DNA of 64,000 nt, from positions 67,823,660 to 67,887,659 of the forward strand of contig NC_092793.1 of the NCBI RefSeq assembly GCF_918797505.1. The letters run 5' to 3'. The notes under the pieces were generated by a model. It was given only the letters and a program-made list of their open reading frames with translations, was not told where the DNA came from and did not search any database. The position numbers and the translations under genes were made by a program. Origin of the DNA: Bemisia tabaci (Eukaryota > Arthropoda > Insecta > Hemiptera > Aleyrodidae). Position 1 is the first letter of the stretch. Every line of letters begins with the position of its first letter. Below, one piece after another: positions 10,761 through 22,330 of the stretch.

Positions 10761-12562
10761 AGGGTACGGGCGGAAACATCGATGCCTTCCAGCCTGGCTC
10801 CGTGGATCCTTTTAACACCCGCGACTATGAGTATTTTGAAAACAGACGAGGCCCAGCATGAAACACCACTGGTTACTATGAAATGTTTATTATTGGTTGC
10901 ATAGTCTGAGGTGTTAATAAAAGCTAGGAGCAGGGGTGCAAATTCCGTTGAAAAGTTTGCCAATTTTTGAGCGCAAGTCAAAGACAAATCGATGAAATTG
11001 AAATTTCTATCGTTACGAACACGGGAAACAGGTCAATTTTACTATCTTACGTCACGGAGTTGCGGGGAAGTGACTTGATGAGATATCCGCAATGCGGTAA
11101 CCGCGAACCGTAAGACTCTAGTTTTTCCCGGGGTGTTTTACATACTAATATGGCTTTCCGAACTTTCCAAACGGAGTGGATCGATGACGCCACGGGCCAC
11201 GCTTTCCTCCAATAATTATTACCTAACGGCGACGAAATCCGGTTTTATCTGCGCGGAGTTGAGCAGAGTTGAGTTGAGGACAAGTAAACAATAGAGTCGT
11301 AACAGAAGTGAGAGGTCACTCGGGGTCAACGCACGGGGAGGCTACGAGTCATATTCAGATAGCATCCATGAATGGCAATGAGTGGCGCTACAGTCGCATT
11401 GGACGTGTCTAGGCTGAAAGGAACTATGATGCACGCCAACCCTATATGCACATACTTCCTTTCGGCATAAATACGACCAATTCTTCTCGGCTGTGTCACA
11501 ACGATTCCTCCAAGATAAATATCGTAGCAACATCGATTTGCTCTGAAACGCCACTATTTCCGACTGATTTTAGAGACAACACACTATGTGCCTTTGAATT
11601 TCTTATGTGTGCAAAGGCTTGTTGTGGAAGAGCCAGAAATAGTGTTTCCTAATTACTAAATGTATAGTAAAATTATCAACACGAATCTGCAAATTTCCCA
11701 CGGAGAGCTGTCGCGGCAGTTTCTCTTTTACCAGCAAATATCGTCAACATTCGACACCATTCCCAGTGATTTTGACCTCTTTCGAGAGGAAGTCGATCGA
11801 GTTTGCAATCAAACTACCACGAACGCTCTCATCACAGAGCTTGAGACAATTTCTGTTTTTTCGTGCCATAGCGATGCACCCGACGACCGCTAGGAGCTCT
11901 TCCGTAAACAAAAGCGGGCAGGATGGTCCTGAATAAATAGACGAGTGAATCGGCCATCGATTAAAACGAGAGGGAGAGAGGGGGGGATCGGGCGGCCCCA
12001 AAAATAGACAATGACATACTTGTCAATCTCTAGGATTCAAGTCCAACAACCTCGCATTTGGGGCGATCCCGACTCGCGGGTCTAGCGGCGGTGAGATGAA
12101 GTCCGAGGCGAGAGGGGGGTTTAAAAGCGCTCGATCAGATTAAAAATCACTTCTTTCGATGCTTGATTGATAATTATGAAGAATAGAAAGACGAATTGTA
12201 TAGAAAAATATAGAAAACAGTGCTCGGTTGGGAATGATTGATCACGAACGGCCAGCTCCGGCTCACGATTTATGTAGCTGTGCATTCCTCATTATCATAC
12301 GGTAATTATTGGTACACGTACCGTACCGCCACTCAACGGAATATTTTATCATTCCGCCATTGCTCACCGCACAGGCATCGCCAATCCGATTTTTCCTTGA
12401 AAAATTCCGTTTGTGCTTTCAGGTGTAGTGCCGATTATAATCAGGGAAAGGCCAAAAATCCTGATGTTTGATTTATTTTTCCATCGAGGATAGCTGACTC
12501 TACTTGTAAAAGGTTATTTGTGGCATCGCACTCCTTGCTCCATCAGTTAAGAATAAGGAACA
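10761..12562. other. Non-coding stretch
   Basis: No gene supported. Mixed composition; about 11140-11300 and 12000-12140 are CpG-richer and may belong to regulatory blocks. Short ORFs are unrecognised. Confidence 0.35.
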
Positions 12563-12645
12563 GTTCACAAATTACGTAACTCTTCGGGTGGGAGGGGGAG
12601 GGAGGGCTCAAAATTTCGAAAAAGTGCGTTACGTAATTTTTGAAC
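12563..12645. mobile_element. Small inverted-repeat element (family H), 83 bp
   Basis: Eighteen-base arms, GTTCACAAATTACGTAAC on the left and its reverse complement with one mismatch on the right, flank a G-rich purine core (GGGTGGGAGGGGGAGGGAGG). A related core without clear arms is seen near 36225-36345. Insertions with TTACGTAA arms and G-rich centres are widespread in insects as non-autonomous elements. Confidence 0.65.
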
Positions 12646-13616
12646 GCTTCATAAAAGGATCATATTCAGCGGCCTTATGAGGTGATTTTCGCAATTAAGG
12701 ATAGACTCTGCAAAAGGAACTGATCCGCGCGAGAATATACTAGAATTTTGTTGAGTGAATGACAAAAAATGGTAAATTTTACTAAATTAAATCATTCAAA
12801 AAGGAATATCACGCGGACGATTAATTCAGGTCTAGCACAGCGCATACCTGTTCCTTATCTCCAACATCGAAAGGAATTAGTAAAATACATTCTAAAAACG
12901 TGACATTTCCATTTCCAGTTAAGTGCAGTTCTTTGAAAAAGTTCATTCTCGCTTCGTTGGGTTTTTTTGGGGCTCTTTCCGGCTGGATTCGGAGTTTTGA
13001 TTCCAACTTTCCCTGTCGATTTCTCATGTACAGTTAGAGTCAAACAACCAGAGACAAGGAAAGAGCAAAACTAAGGAGTATATGGACTCAGGATTTCTGC
13101 GGGATCTTGGGTGACACCCGAAGGATGCCAGGCATGAACGAGCTTTCGGAGTCTGGACGGGGGAGCCGCGGCCGAGCCCACTGAGCGGGAGTTCTCTCCG
13201 CTCCAAGTGCGACTTTTCCCTGGATTCCCGATTCCGAGTCGCGGGTCGGGCTCTCCCGCGCGGCTCCGGTTTTCGGGTCCGCGGGCGAAAATCAAATTGG
13301 TGATCGCTCCGCCGCGCCGCACCGATGAATGGTGAGTTCACGACATCGCTTTACGGCGCTCCGTTCGGTTTGTTCCGCGACGGTTGTGGGTGCAGCTCGT
13401 TTCCGGGACACCGGACTGAAACATGGCCACGCGGACCTGGATCTTGCAGCGTCCTCGGGTTCCCACCGTCGCGTCGCGTCGCGGCTAAAGGGACAGCTGG
13501 TCTTAATTCAATGAAAGGGCGCCTGAAAGAAAAGATCATGATGGTGTTTCGATTGCCCTGCTCTGCCAAAATTAAAATACGAATTCATGTATGAAAGTGT
13601 GATAAACGAGGATACA
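12646..13616. other. Non-coding, with a CpG-rich block at 13090-13520
   Basis: The GC-rich part has open frames on both strands without recognisable domains. It contains CCGCGG and CGCGCGG words and could be a regulatory island. The left part is AT-rich without features. Confidence 0.35.
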
Positions 13617-13821
13617 TAGAGAAAAAATATGAGTAGAATTTACCATTCCGTCACGCTGTATTTCACACAGCGTGAATTCTACGTGAATTCTGCCAGAAAA
13701 ATGGTAGACGTTACTTTATACTGGTACAGGTAACCATTCCACTAGCAGAATTGGCTTAGAATTCACGCTGTGTGAAATACTGCGTGACGGAATGGTAAAT
13801 TCTACCAATCTTTTTTCTCGG
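13617..13821. mobile_element. MITE with nested hairpin arms (family E), about 205 bp
   Basis: Arms of about 60 bases: GTAGAATTTACCATTCCGTC at 13633 is matched by the reverse complement ending 13805, and the pairing extends outward through a GAGAAAAAA block at both ends. Each arm also holds its own dyad, TCACGCTGT facing ACACAGCGTGA. No coding capacity. Confidence 0.8.
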
Positions 13822-16636
13822 TGCACAGGGCCACAAGATGCCATGTGAAGGTCAAAGTCGATTTTCTCTGCAAGGCTTCTTCAGCCTCGCTGTACTGTTT
13901 CTTAGCCAGGCAGAGCACTGAACAAGAAAGCTTCTATGACAAATTTCTATAGGAACAAACATACCACACAAGTGCCGCGGAATGAATGAGGGTTCCCAGA
14001 TATTCCTCTAAGTTGGAGTAATTTTTGTGTATGGTTGTGTGTAACGTGTGTAATTGTGTTCCTCTATCAAAGTTTTCTGGTTAAGTACAGTTTGGCCGTG
14101 GTTTCCCGGGAATGGAATGGTATTACCTAAGTCCTTAAAATGAATGGTGTCTATTTGTAAGAGGGTACCAACTTTTGCGGCTAATTTCAGAATCGGAAGA
14201 TGCGTTGTTAGCTTCCCCGAACGGACAAATGTTTCTGTGAATGTTTCCTCGCACTTGCCTGCATTCCGTGCCCGAATGCTCCGTCGATTGACGTTTGGAC
14301 ATTATGCCAGAATTGGCAAGGAGTAAATTACGACAGGAGTTCCTGTGAACTGGGAATCGGATTAGGAGTTATGCGGTCACGGCTGCTAAAAAAATGAGGG
14401 GGAGCTTTCGTGAATAAACCGTCGGGGACTCATCGTCTTCCATTAATTAAGCGTGAATACGGAGAAATATTCGGACTGGCGATCAGTCCTCACTGAGTCA
14501 TAAAAACAGGCAAAAAACGGAAGAAAAATGAACCGGTCAGCGAGGTTTTAGGATCCGACAGGTAAAAAAGAGGAGGAAGAGATTGTCGCGCGGACTGCAA
14601 AAAATAGGGAGACAGCAAGCACCACTTAAAGCAAGGCAGTGCTCACTTTCCAACATTTAAACGAGTCATCGGGGTGAGGGGATAAAAAATAAATAAATAA
14701 TTAAAAACCAGAGAAAAAATTAGCTCGAGCTGGCTGACACTAGGTGCGCTGCCTCGCGACAGCCAGAATATCAACCTGACTGACACTCAAACCCAGCGTC
14801 GCCAATTTTTTTTAAATCCCCAGAAATTCTCCATGACTCAATGAGCGAGTAAAAAATACACTTTAAACCTACACAGTAATGGGCAAATAAATTTAAAAAT
14901 GGAATGATTTTCTTTCATTTAGGGATTGGTATTATGCAAAAGAAGGAAAATAACATTTTTTTTTTACTTCGTTTTCCACTGGCATCACTGTGAGACTTTA
15001 TAATTTTGCTCGTGAAAAAGACCCAGTTACAAAATCTATCTTTGACATTTCTTCCCGGATGTTCTTGAGATGAAGTTGAATGACTTAAAATTTGGAATAA
15101 AAAAGTTTCAATCTGAAATTTATATCAGGGAAAAGGGAAATGAAGGCAGGAGGGACAAAATTTAATGATTTATCATCCAGTATTTACAACGCAAAAAAAA
15201 AGTGCATGCAATGTCCACTATGGAGATCGATCGTACGTTTTTCGTACAGTGGGACGACGAACCACACCACCAACAAAAATTGAAAATAGAATTACAAAAT
15301 CGCTTACAGATTCGGATGTAAAGGGCACCTCTGTGCGTAGAAAACTAATATTCCAGCGGGAATATTAAAAAATGTCAAAGTTGACAACGCGGCCGACATA
15401 CCAAAGTGGCGTGGGGCGGCTGAGTCGTGTACCACCGGATTATGCCTGGATCCTTACAAAAGAGTGAAAAAGAAGAACTAGACGCGAACACGATATGATC
15501 TTTCGCCGGCCTCCGCGGTATTATATGCATAATTAATTAATGACTCGCTCGGGAAATCGCCGAATAAATTAAAGTATATCATAACCTTGAATCCGAGACA
15601 ATTTAAGTCATTTCGCGATGGCACGGGCTCGCGGTTCGGTGACATTTTCAGAAAAGAGGCGCGCGCTGATTTAAGCGTGAAGGAAAAAAGCGTAATCACC
15701 GTCTGCTCTTGCTCTACACTGTAATCGCGCCCGCGAATGAAATTATCATAATTCATTTCTGCGGTCGTAAATTACGCCTGGGGTCGTACTCGCTCGAGAT
15801 CCCGCTCTTGACCTCCCGTTTGTGGCCGGGGAAAATATCGAAAATCGATGGATCGCGGTCGAGTTTAGTCCGACGCGCGGTAATTAGCCGGCTGCGATTT
15901 GAGGCCGAATGAATCCGGATAAATTGCGAAAAGAGGAAGATATCTGTCCGTTGCGAACGCTGTGGCCTTTCAGGCGACTTGAAAAGAAGTTGAACCGAGC
16001 CAGTTTGCACCTAGAATTCCGATGTCAGAGGCGAATAATTTAATGTTTATTGGGTTTGAATTTTTTAGGATTTTCCCCCGTAATAAAACGACGGAAGATT
16101 TAAAATACTAGATGCAGCAGAGAAACAAAAATGTGAAAATTTTACGAATGCACTTCAAATTACTCGACAAGAGGCTTATTTTTGCACCTTCACCCCCTCC
16201 CCAATTATATTCCCACTAAAGAGTCAACTGTGATAATGCAGCGTCACCTTTACTTTGACAAGCACAGCTCAAACAATAGACAAACTAACGGCAATACACG
16301 AAAGACTCTTTAGCTTGTCCATTTTTCTAGAAACATTTCTTGTCCTAGTAATTATATAAGTATATTTATTTCAGATTACGTTACAGTTGTTAAATAGCAT
16401 GGCTATCGAGAACTGATTGTGAGAGCGTAGTTAACTCTACGGCTATTCAGAGTGTCAATATGTGTACCTACGGATGATACAACTATATTAACGCCGGAGT
16501 GAGCGGTGAAGTATCGAGCAAGATTGAAGGCGTTTTGCGCCAGGTAGCCGGCGAGCCTATTACACGATTTCGGTTACGAGTATTTTAACGCTAGGATGAG
16601 CAGTGGTCATGTCACTCCCAATGCACCCACGGGATG
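13822..16636. other. Non-coding; candidate regulatory block at 15500-15960
   Basis: Most of this is repeat-free with unrecognised short ORFs. At 15500-15960, TATGCATAATTAATTAATGA and several TAATTA/ATTA words sit among CpG-rich text (GCGCGCGC near 15660), which is the look of a homeodomain-rich conserved element. No transcription unit could be supported. Confidence 0.35.
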
Positions 16637-16880
16637 GTTATTAAAATTGATAGACAAAGCTATAGACTAAGAAGACAAAGGAAAAATTAGTTATCTTCAC
16701 AGTTGATACAGGTAGAAGCGACGAACAAAAGTGGTGAGCAATAGACTAAGTAACGGCTATTTACGAAGGGACCTCATGTTAGCCATCATACCCCCCTTAG
16801 TCTATGTAACCAGCACCCGTTAGCGAATATGATCACTCTATTTTCCCTTAGTCTCACTTTATCTATCGATTTTAAAAATC
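16637..16880. mobile_element. MITE family F, copy 1
   Basis: AAAATTGATAGACAAAGCTA..GACTAAG on the left is matched in reverse by CTTAGTCTCACTTTATCTAT..CGATTTT on the right, giving arms of about 28 bases. A similar left half recurs at 63172 (ATTGATAGACAAAGTGACGG). No coding capacity. Confidence 0.65.
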
Positions 16881-18022
16881 AATCCGCTGCAGAGACTAGG
16901 CAACGTCAGATTTTTCATACGTGGTATTGGCAGCCGTGGATGTTGAGGACAATCGTTCCCTCGGATTGGTAACCGTCAAAATTCAGATTCGTCGGACTCC
17001 GAGCCAAACGACTCAATCCAGGGCCCCGAGGGGGAAGGGCGGAGGGGATGTGAGCCACCCTCTTCATCCGCAAGGACACGGACGGGTCATTAAGAGTGCT
17101 TAATATTCCGATGTCTTGAGGAACTCAAAAGCTCGACGCGTGATTAGATTTAATGAGCGCGGGCTCAGCATCCGCCGCGACCCGACGCAACGGTGTTCGG
17201 TGTCTCCCGAAAGGCCATCCGCACTGCACCTCTGCCAATCGAATCCACAGAAACTTTCTCCCGCCGCGCATACAAAATCGCGGACTGGCACTTCGCGAAG
17301 TAAGCTCGACCCGAAAGTTCAAAGCTTCCAACGTACTAAGTGTTACATTCGGCATTATTAACTCATGCCTGAATTTTCTTCTACTTGCATCGAGTAATTA
17401 TCACTTAAATACAGTGTTCCAGGGATAATATCAAAGATTTTAAGGACGATTCTGCAGATTTATCCGGTCAAAAATCGATCACAATAAAAAAACAAGGAAA
17501 GATGTGGCAAATTCTACTGCAAGACTTCATTGGTAATCAGTAATACCATTGGATGAAATTAACTAGGCTCTTGACCTTGGTGACATTCATCATAAGTATG
17601 GTAATGTTACCAGGAATCTGGTATATACTACCATGGAGTCTTTTGTTGATTTTCATACTACTTTTACGGCAATAACAGATTAATTATATAATTTTTTTCC
17701 CAGAAAACTTTGGGGTAAATTGTACCGATCATAGGCATGCTCTCTATGAGACGCGCTGTAGTCTGTTGATCGGAAAAAATTGGGATTTTTTCGTTATTTT
17801 GATCAGGCTTGTCCAGAAAATTTAAGGAATACTTTTCCTGAGGTTTCTTGACACCATGATTCCCGGTTGCTCCCCCATTAACCATAATTAAAGGTCTCCG
17901 GAGCAAAGTGAAGACTCTAAAGACGCGCCCCTGCGTATCCATTTCTAAACGGTGCTTCTGCATCGCGTGTTGTATCGAATTCCGTTTCGCGACGGTGACA
18001 GGGTGACGGCTTCCGTAAAATC
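16881..18022. other. Non-coding stretch
   Basis: CpG-rich at 16920-17310 with open frames in several frames and no domain; AT-rich afterwards. Around 17525-17640 several GGTAAT/ACCAT words occur, reminiscent of those in the 52-53.5 kb element but not a clear copy. Confidence 0.35.
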
Positions 18023-18237
18023 TACAGGGTGATACAAAAGTCCCGCGACACTAGCACTCGGCTGCTAATGACTTTTGAACCAACCTAGGTAGAGACTTGA
18101 AATTTTGTGGGTGCTACCAGGTCAAAGTCAAAGGCAAGGACGTTTAGGACCCCTAAAAATTTTAAGGGATCCTCCTGAAAAGGGGTAAAGACCTTACAGA
18201 CTGTAGGGGCGGTGTGCCACTTTTGGACCACCCTGTA
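18023..18237. mobile_element. Short TIR element with TA-flanked CAGGGTG ends (family I), 215 bp
   Basis: It begins TACAGGGTGATACAAAAGT and ends ACTTTTGGACCACCCTGTA, imperfect inverted ends each including a TA. This resembles non-autonomous Tc1/mariner-type elements that duplicate TA on insertion. The interior has no coding capacity. Confidence 0.7.
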
Positions 18238-21200
18238 GAGTGCTAGGATAAAATCGGTCGTGGTTTCAACTTGGTGTGATTGGATTAACAGCCGCAACCA
18301 CCGTGGGGGAGTGGTCACTCACAACACTTTCTGCGGTGCCCTTCAGTTTTGCCAAGTGTCGCAGGTGGTATACTACGTAAGCTTATAGTGCTTCTGCTTC
18401 ATCGAGATAGATTTGATTTGCACAGATGATTTATTGAGCATAAAAATTAAATGAGAAATTGTATATTATATGGCAATCTACCCAAGACGACCTCACAATG
18501 AAAGTAAAACCAATTTTCGCTTGCAAAGTTGTATCCTTGTGGCTAGGAGAGGTTTGATTTTGCATTTGACATTTACAAGTTTTTGCATATTCGAATGACG
18601 AAAAAATAATAATCTAGAGTAGCCTGATCTTGTCCCTCGTTGAAAAAGAAGCGATCTCGCTGAAGGGTGTTTTGAATTTTGGCGGATATTCAACCTCAAG
18701 AAAAGCCTAATTTTATCAGCTACTCAATGAGTTATGGACAAGATTTCGAGCCATTCCTCAGTTTTCAGATTAAGGCTCGAAAAAATTGCTAACTCGCCGA
18801 TCGTATTTCTTTACTTCCAAAAAGATACAGAATTTGACTCTACAGTCCCCCTACAAATCTTTTGACAACCTTTTCCGGAATACTTTTCACGATGACCAGA
18901 ATTCCCGGTGTCCCTGAGAGTGACTTGATACATGTATCCAAGAGTGCAACACTCATCGATGGATCAGCATTACAGCAGTTCAACGACCGATCTTAGAACT
19001 TTCTCCGTGCGCGCCCATGGTGACAGGTCATTAAAAGCAGGTGTAAATCTCAAAATCAGCCGTTTAACAGAAGACTTATCGTCCGCATGATAGCTCAGAG
19101 GGAGGAGGGAGGGTTGTTAGGTGCGCGGAAAAATGAGGCAAATGTGATAAATACCGCTCGACCGACTGCGGGGTGGGGAGAGGGGCAAAGCTGAGCAACT
19201 GCCGTGGTAACTGAAGAAACGCGCATCTACACTGAGAAGCGCATAGGCGTTGCGCGGTTTATGATGGTGGGTTTGACGCGTGAGAATATCGCCGTGATGA
19301 AAGCCGAGCTTGGCTTACAGTAAATCATGCTAATTGCGATGGCCGCGGGCCCATCACGACCAAATCAAACATAATTATCGCCCTCTATTCGTAATTATCC
19401 GCTATTATTTATATGTATATTTATTGTGATTTTTACTTTTATTTTTTAATCCGCTCCTCGGCGCAGCTTCGGTCCGGGGTTTCTTCTCGGGGTTAATAAG
19501 GGCCTCGCCGCGGCCACTTTGGCCTCTTGCCGCCTCTCGATGACCAGTGAGAACGCGGCCTTGGCGGCCTCCCCGTATCGCGTCGTTCCACCAGTCATCT
19601 TCACCTCGCTCCCTTCCCTATTTTGCCCAGCTCATAACCTCCATCCTTCAAATTAGGCGTCTCAGGCGTTTTTTTAAACATATTTCGGGAGGGAAACGGG
19701 CTGGAAAAACATGAAGAGCACATTAAATAGGGCCGAAAATTTAAAATGCTACTGGTTACATCTTTTACTTGAAATCTCCTTGGGTGAATAGAGACCCAGA
19801 ATAGAAATCCATGTAAAGCGGTTTCAATTCGAGGAAGTTTCAAGGAGCACATTAAAATTTCGGTCCAACTTTTGAACGCCACGCCGTAAGCAAATCAAGG
19901 GTACACTTCAAAATTGAACCATTTTTTTTTTTTTGCATAAAATCAGTAATTTCGCTGCAACGCTACAAAATTGCTACAGTCAGTTTGTGGTTGTTATGTT
20001 TTTTCTCCTGGTGAACCAACGACAAAATCGATCCTTGGAAATTATGCTGAGTTTGGTTAGGAAACTCGTTCAATTGTCGGTTCATAAAAACAAATTGAGA
20101 TTGGTGAGTTTGAAAGCTCGTTTAAATTAAAGGCCCAATTGGTGATACTTGATCGTGTGGTACGAAGCGACTTCGAGAATTTGATGATCACTGACAAAGA
20201 AACTCAGACGATTGACTTGATTGAACGGTGTAATTGGAGGGAAAAGGCGGCTTCTGCGGGCAAAAACCCGGTCTCTCATTTTCATTCCCTTTTTGGCTTC
20301 GACCGTGGTTGCGAAAGAATCAGTTCGACGATTCATCAGAAAATTCCCCCATTATCCTGAAATTTGCCTCTCAAATTATTCATGTAACCAGCCAGTGCAT
20401 CGAGATAGCGATATATGGACATCTCAAACGAGGAAATGTTAGTGACTGACGCGAAAAACTATTGTGATCATCTCGGAAATGAAAGCAAAGCCCACGGGGT
20501 ACCACTCTATCGTGGGATTCTTCAAATTTTTAACGGGGCTTTGTGACATCTGGACGGTTGACGGGCACAAAAAAAGAACCCCGAAAGCTGAAAAATCTCG
20601 ACTTTCCAGTAAATAATTACTGTGTCCCACGTGTCGAGAGCAGAAAAAAAGTCTGGATGCCTTAAATTTGAGAGAGGACAAGGGAGGGAGGGACGGGGAG
20701 AGATAATTATTCTAAATTCTGCGCGAGACAATTAACGGCGAATTAATCGGAGAATTGAAATCGAGGATGGGCCGACGAGCGATACGGGAATGAAGGAAAG
20801 ACCTTTAAAGGAAGGATGAAACTAATGCGCCGCTCTGGCGTCACCGGAGAATGGTAATGTCGAACCGATTAACATACCGAGGACTGGTAAAGTAAACGTC
20901 ATTAATAATTAGTCCCAACTACTCCCGCGGTCCTAACGAGTCCGACCGAAAAATCGAATCCATTTGATTTGTCACTTATCTCGCCCTCGGATCTTCCTTC
21001 GCCAAATCGGAGACTTCTCCTGGAAAGAGATCGTACGGATATAAACTTTCTCGCTCGTTTCGTTGTATCGTTATTAAAATCGCTGTTTTTGCCGGGTATT
21101 TGACCTTTCCGATCGATGGACTCCAAAAATGTGGATTCATCAGCAAACTTAACTTCCTGTGCCGTGCCCTCTAATGGTGGCCAAAAAATTAAAAGGAAAA

Positions 21201-21685
21201 GAAAAAAATATTGCAGATAATTTTCAGCACAACGAAAGCCGCTTACCAAATCCTCTTATTTTAGGGTTTTTTGATCTGAAACCTCGACATTTTTTTAATT
21301 TAGGACAAAAATGGTAATCTATGCAAAAAATTATTAAGAGGTCCTTCGGATTCCCCTACCGAGCTAACAAAAAATCCCTCGAAACCTCGTCAGATGCTGA
21401 GGGAGTTCCCTGGATCCTCCTTGTTGGGGTATGTTTTAGTGCTCCTCAGACCCACCTTAAAGAGGTGCCCCTCTGGTCCCCCATAAAAAGTTCCCAGCCC
21501 CTGCCGAAATCTTCTTAAACCCCAGCGGGACTACCATTCTAATCATAGCGTCAACTTTTTTACATTGTTGGCCGGCAATTTTCCCCTATAGATCTACAGT
21601 CAATGATAAATGCTGGTAATTAAATCTTTGAAGCTGCAAAACCTCAGTCTGCAAATTTTTCAGACGGATGTTTGGGAAGTGTCCT
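18238..21685. other. Non-coding; candidate regulatory blocks at 19200-19590 and 20740-20960
   Basis: Block 19200-19590 combines CpG-rich text with TAATTATC, TAATTATCCGC and TATTTATAT words; block 20740-20960 combines AATTAATCGG, CATTAATAATTAG and CpG-rich sequence. Both are free of repeats. The rest is unremarkable AT-rich DNA. Confidence 0.35.
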
Positions 21686-22330
21686 CTAGGATGTAGAACC
21701 ATTAGGGTTCAAACCGCAAATTTGTGGAAAAATTCCAGGTGAAGAGAATTTTGCAGGGTATGGTATCCTGAGTCGCACCTTCGACCACTGTGGTCCGGCT
21801 GGGTCTCGACCAAACGCGATCGCCTCTACCCCCCTCAACTCCCCCGCCGCGGAGAATCCATAGTTGGCCGCGTTTATGGGAGATCTCTGCGAGAGGTCGG
21901 GGGGCAATAAATTATTCAAGATGAGAATGGACCTCGGGACGAAAACGACCGTCCGAGTCATAAAACTCCGGGCTGAATCATCTCGGATCATCCACGGTAA
22001 ATCCTGAATTAATTGATATTCATTAACAGGTCTGAATGCTTCTTTTGCTTGCTGCCCCGCGACTTGACCGGACCCGACCAATAACGCTCGACGTTGCCGA
22101 GAATGGCGGAATATCCTACGTTTAACCCTTTCAGAAAAATAATTCATTTTTAAACGCAACTTGGCAACATCCAAAGCAACGGCTACCTGATTTTTGCTTG
22201 AGCTTTTCTGCGAATTTCGAGCGAATTTCGCGAAAAAACACGGTTCAAGTAGTACGGTTTCAACATAACGTACACTTTCGCAGGAGAAAAGGTACCTTTG
22301 ATTCGGTAAAGATGTTCGATGAATGTACAT
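21686..22330 (-). other. Unexplained 214-codon open frame, probably not a gene
   Basis: It is the longest ATG-initiated closed ORF right of the zfh2 exon. It has no recognisable domain, signal peptide or clear membrane segment; the middle is basic (KRRIFRHSRQRR). No splice-site or codon-usage argument supports it. It lies in moderately GC-rich sequence where long chance frames are expected. Kept as a flagged region, not a called gene. Confidence 0.1.

Noticed and set aside
17525..17640. Possible copy of the TTACCATAC-type element
   Set aside because: Only scattered GGTAAT/ACCAT words, no ends or ordered similarity.
21686..22330. 214-codon minus-strand ORF as a gene
   Set aside because: No recognisable domain, splice context or codon evidence; length is plausible by chance in moderately GC-rich DNA across 60 kb.
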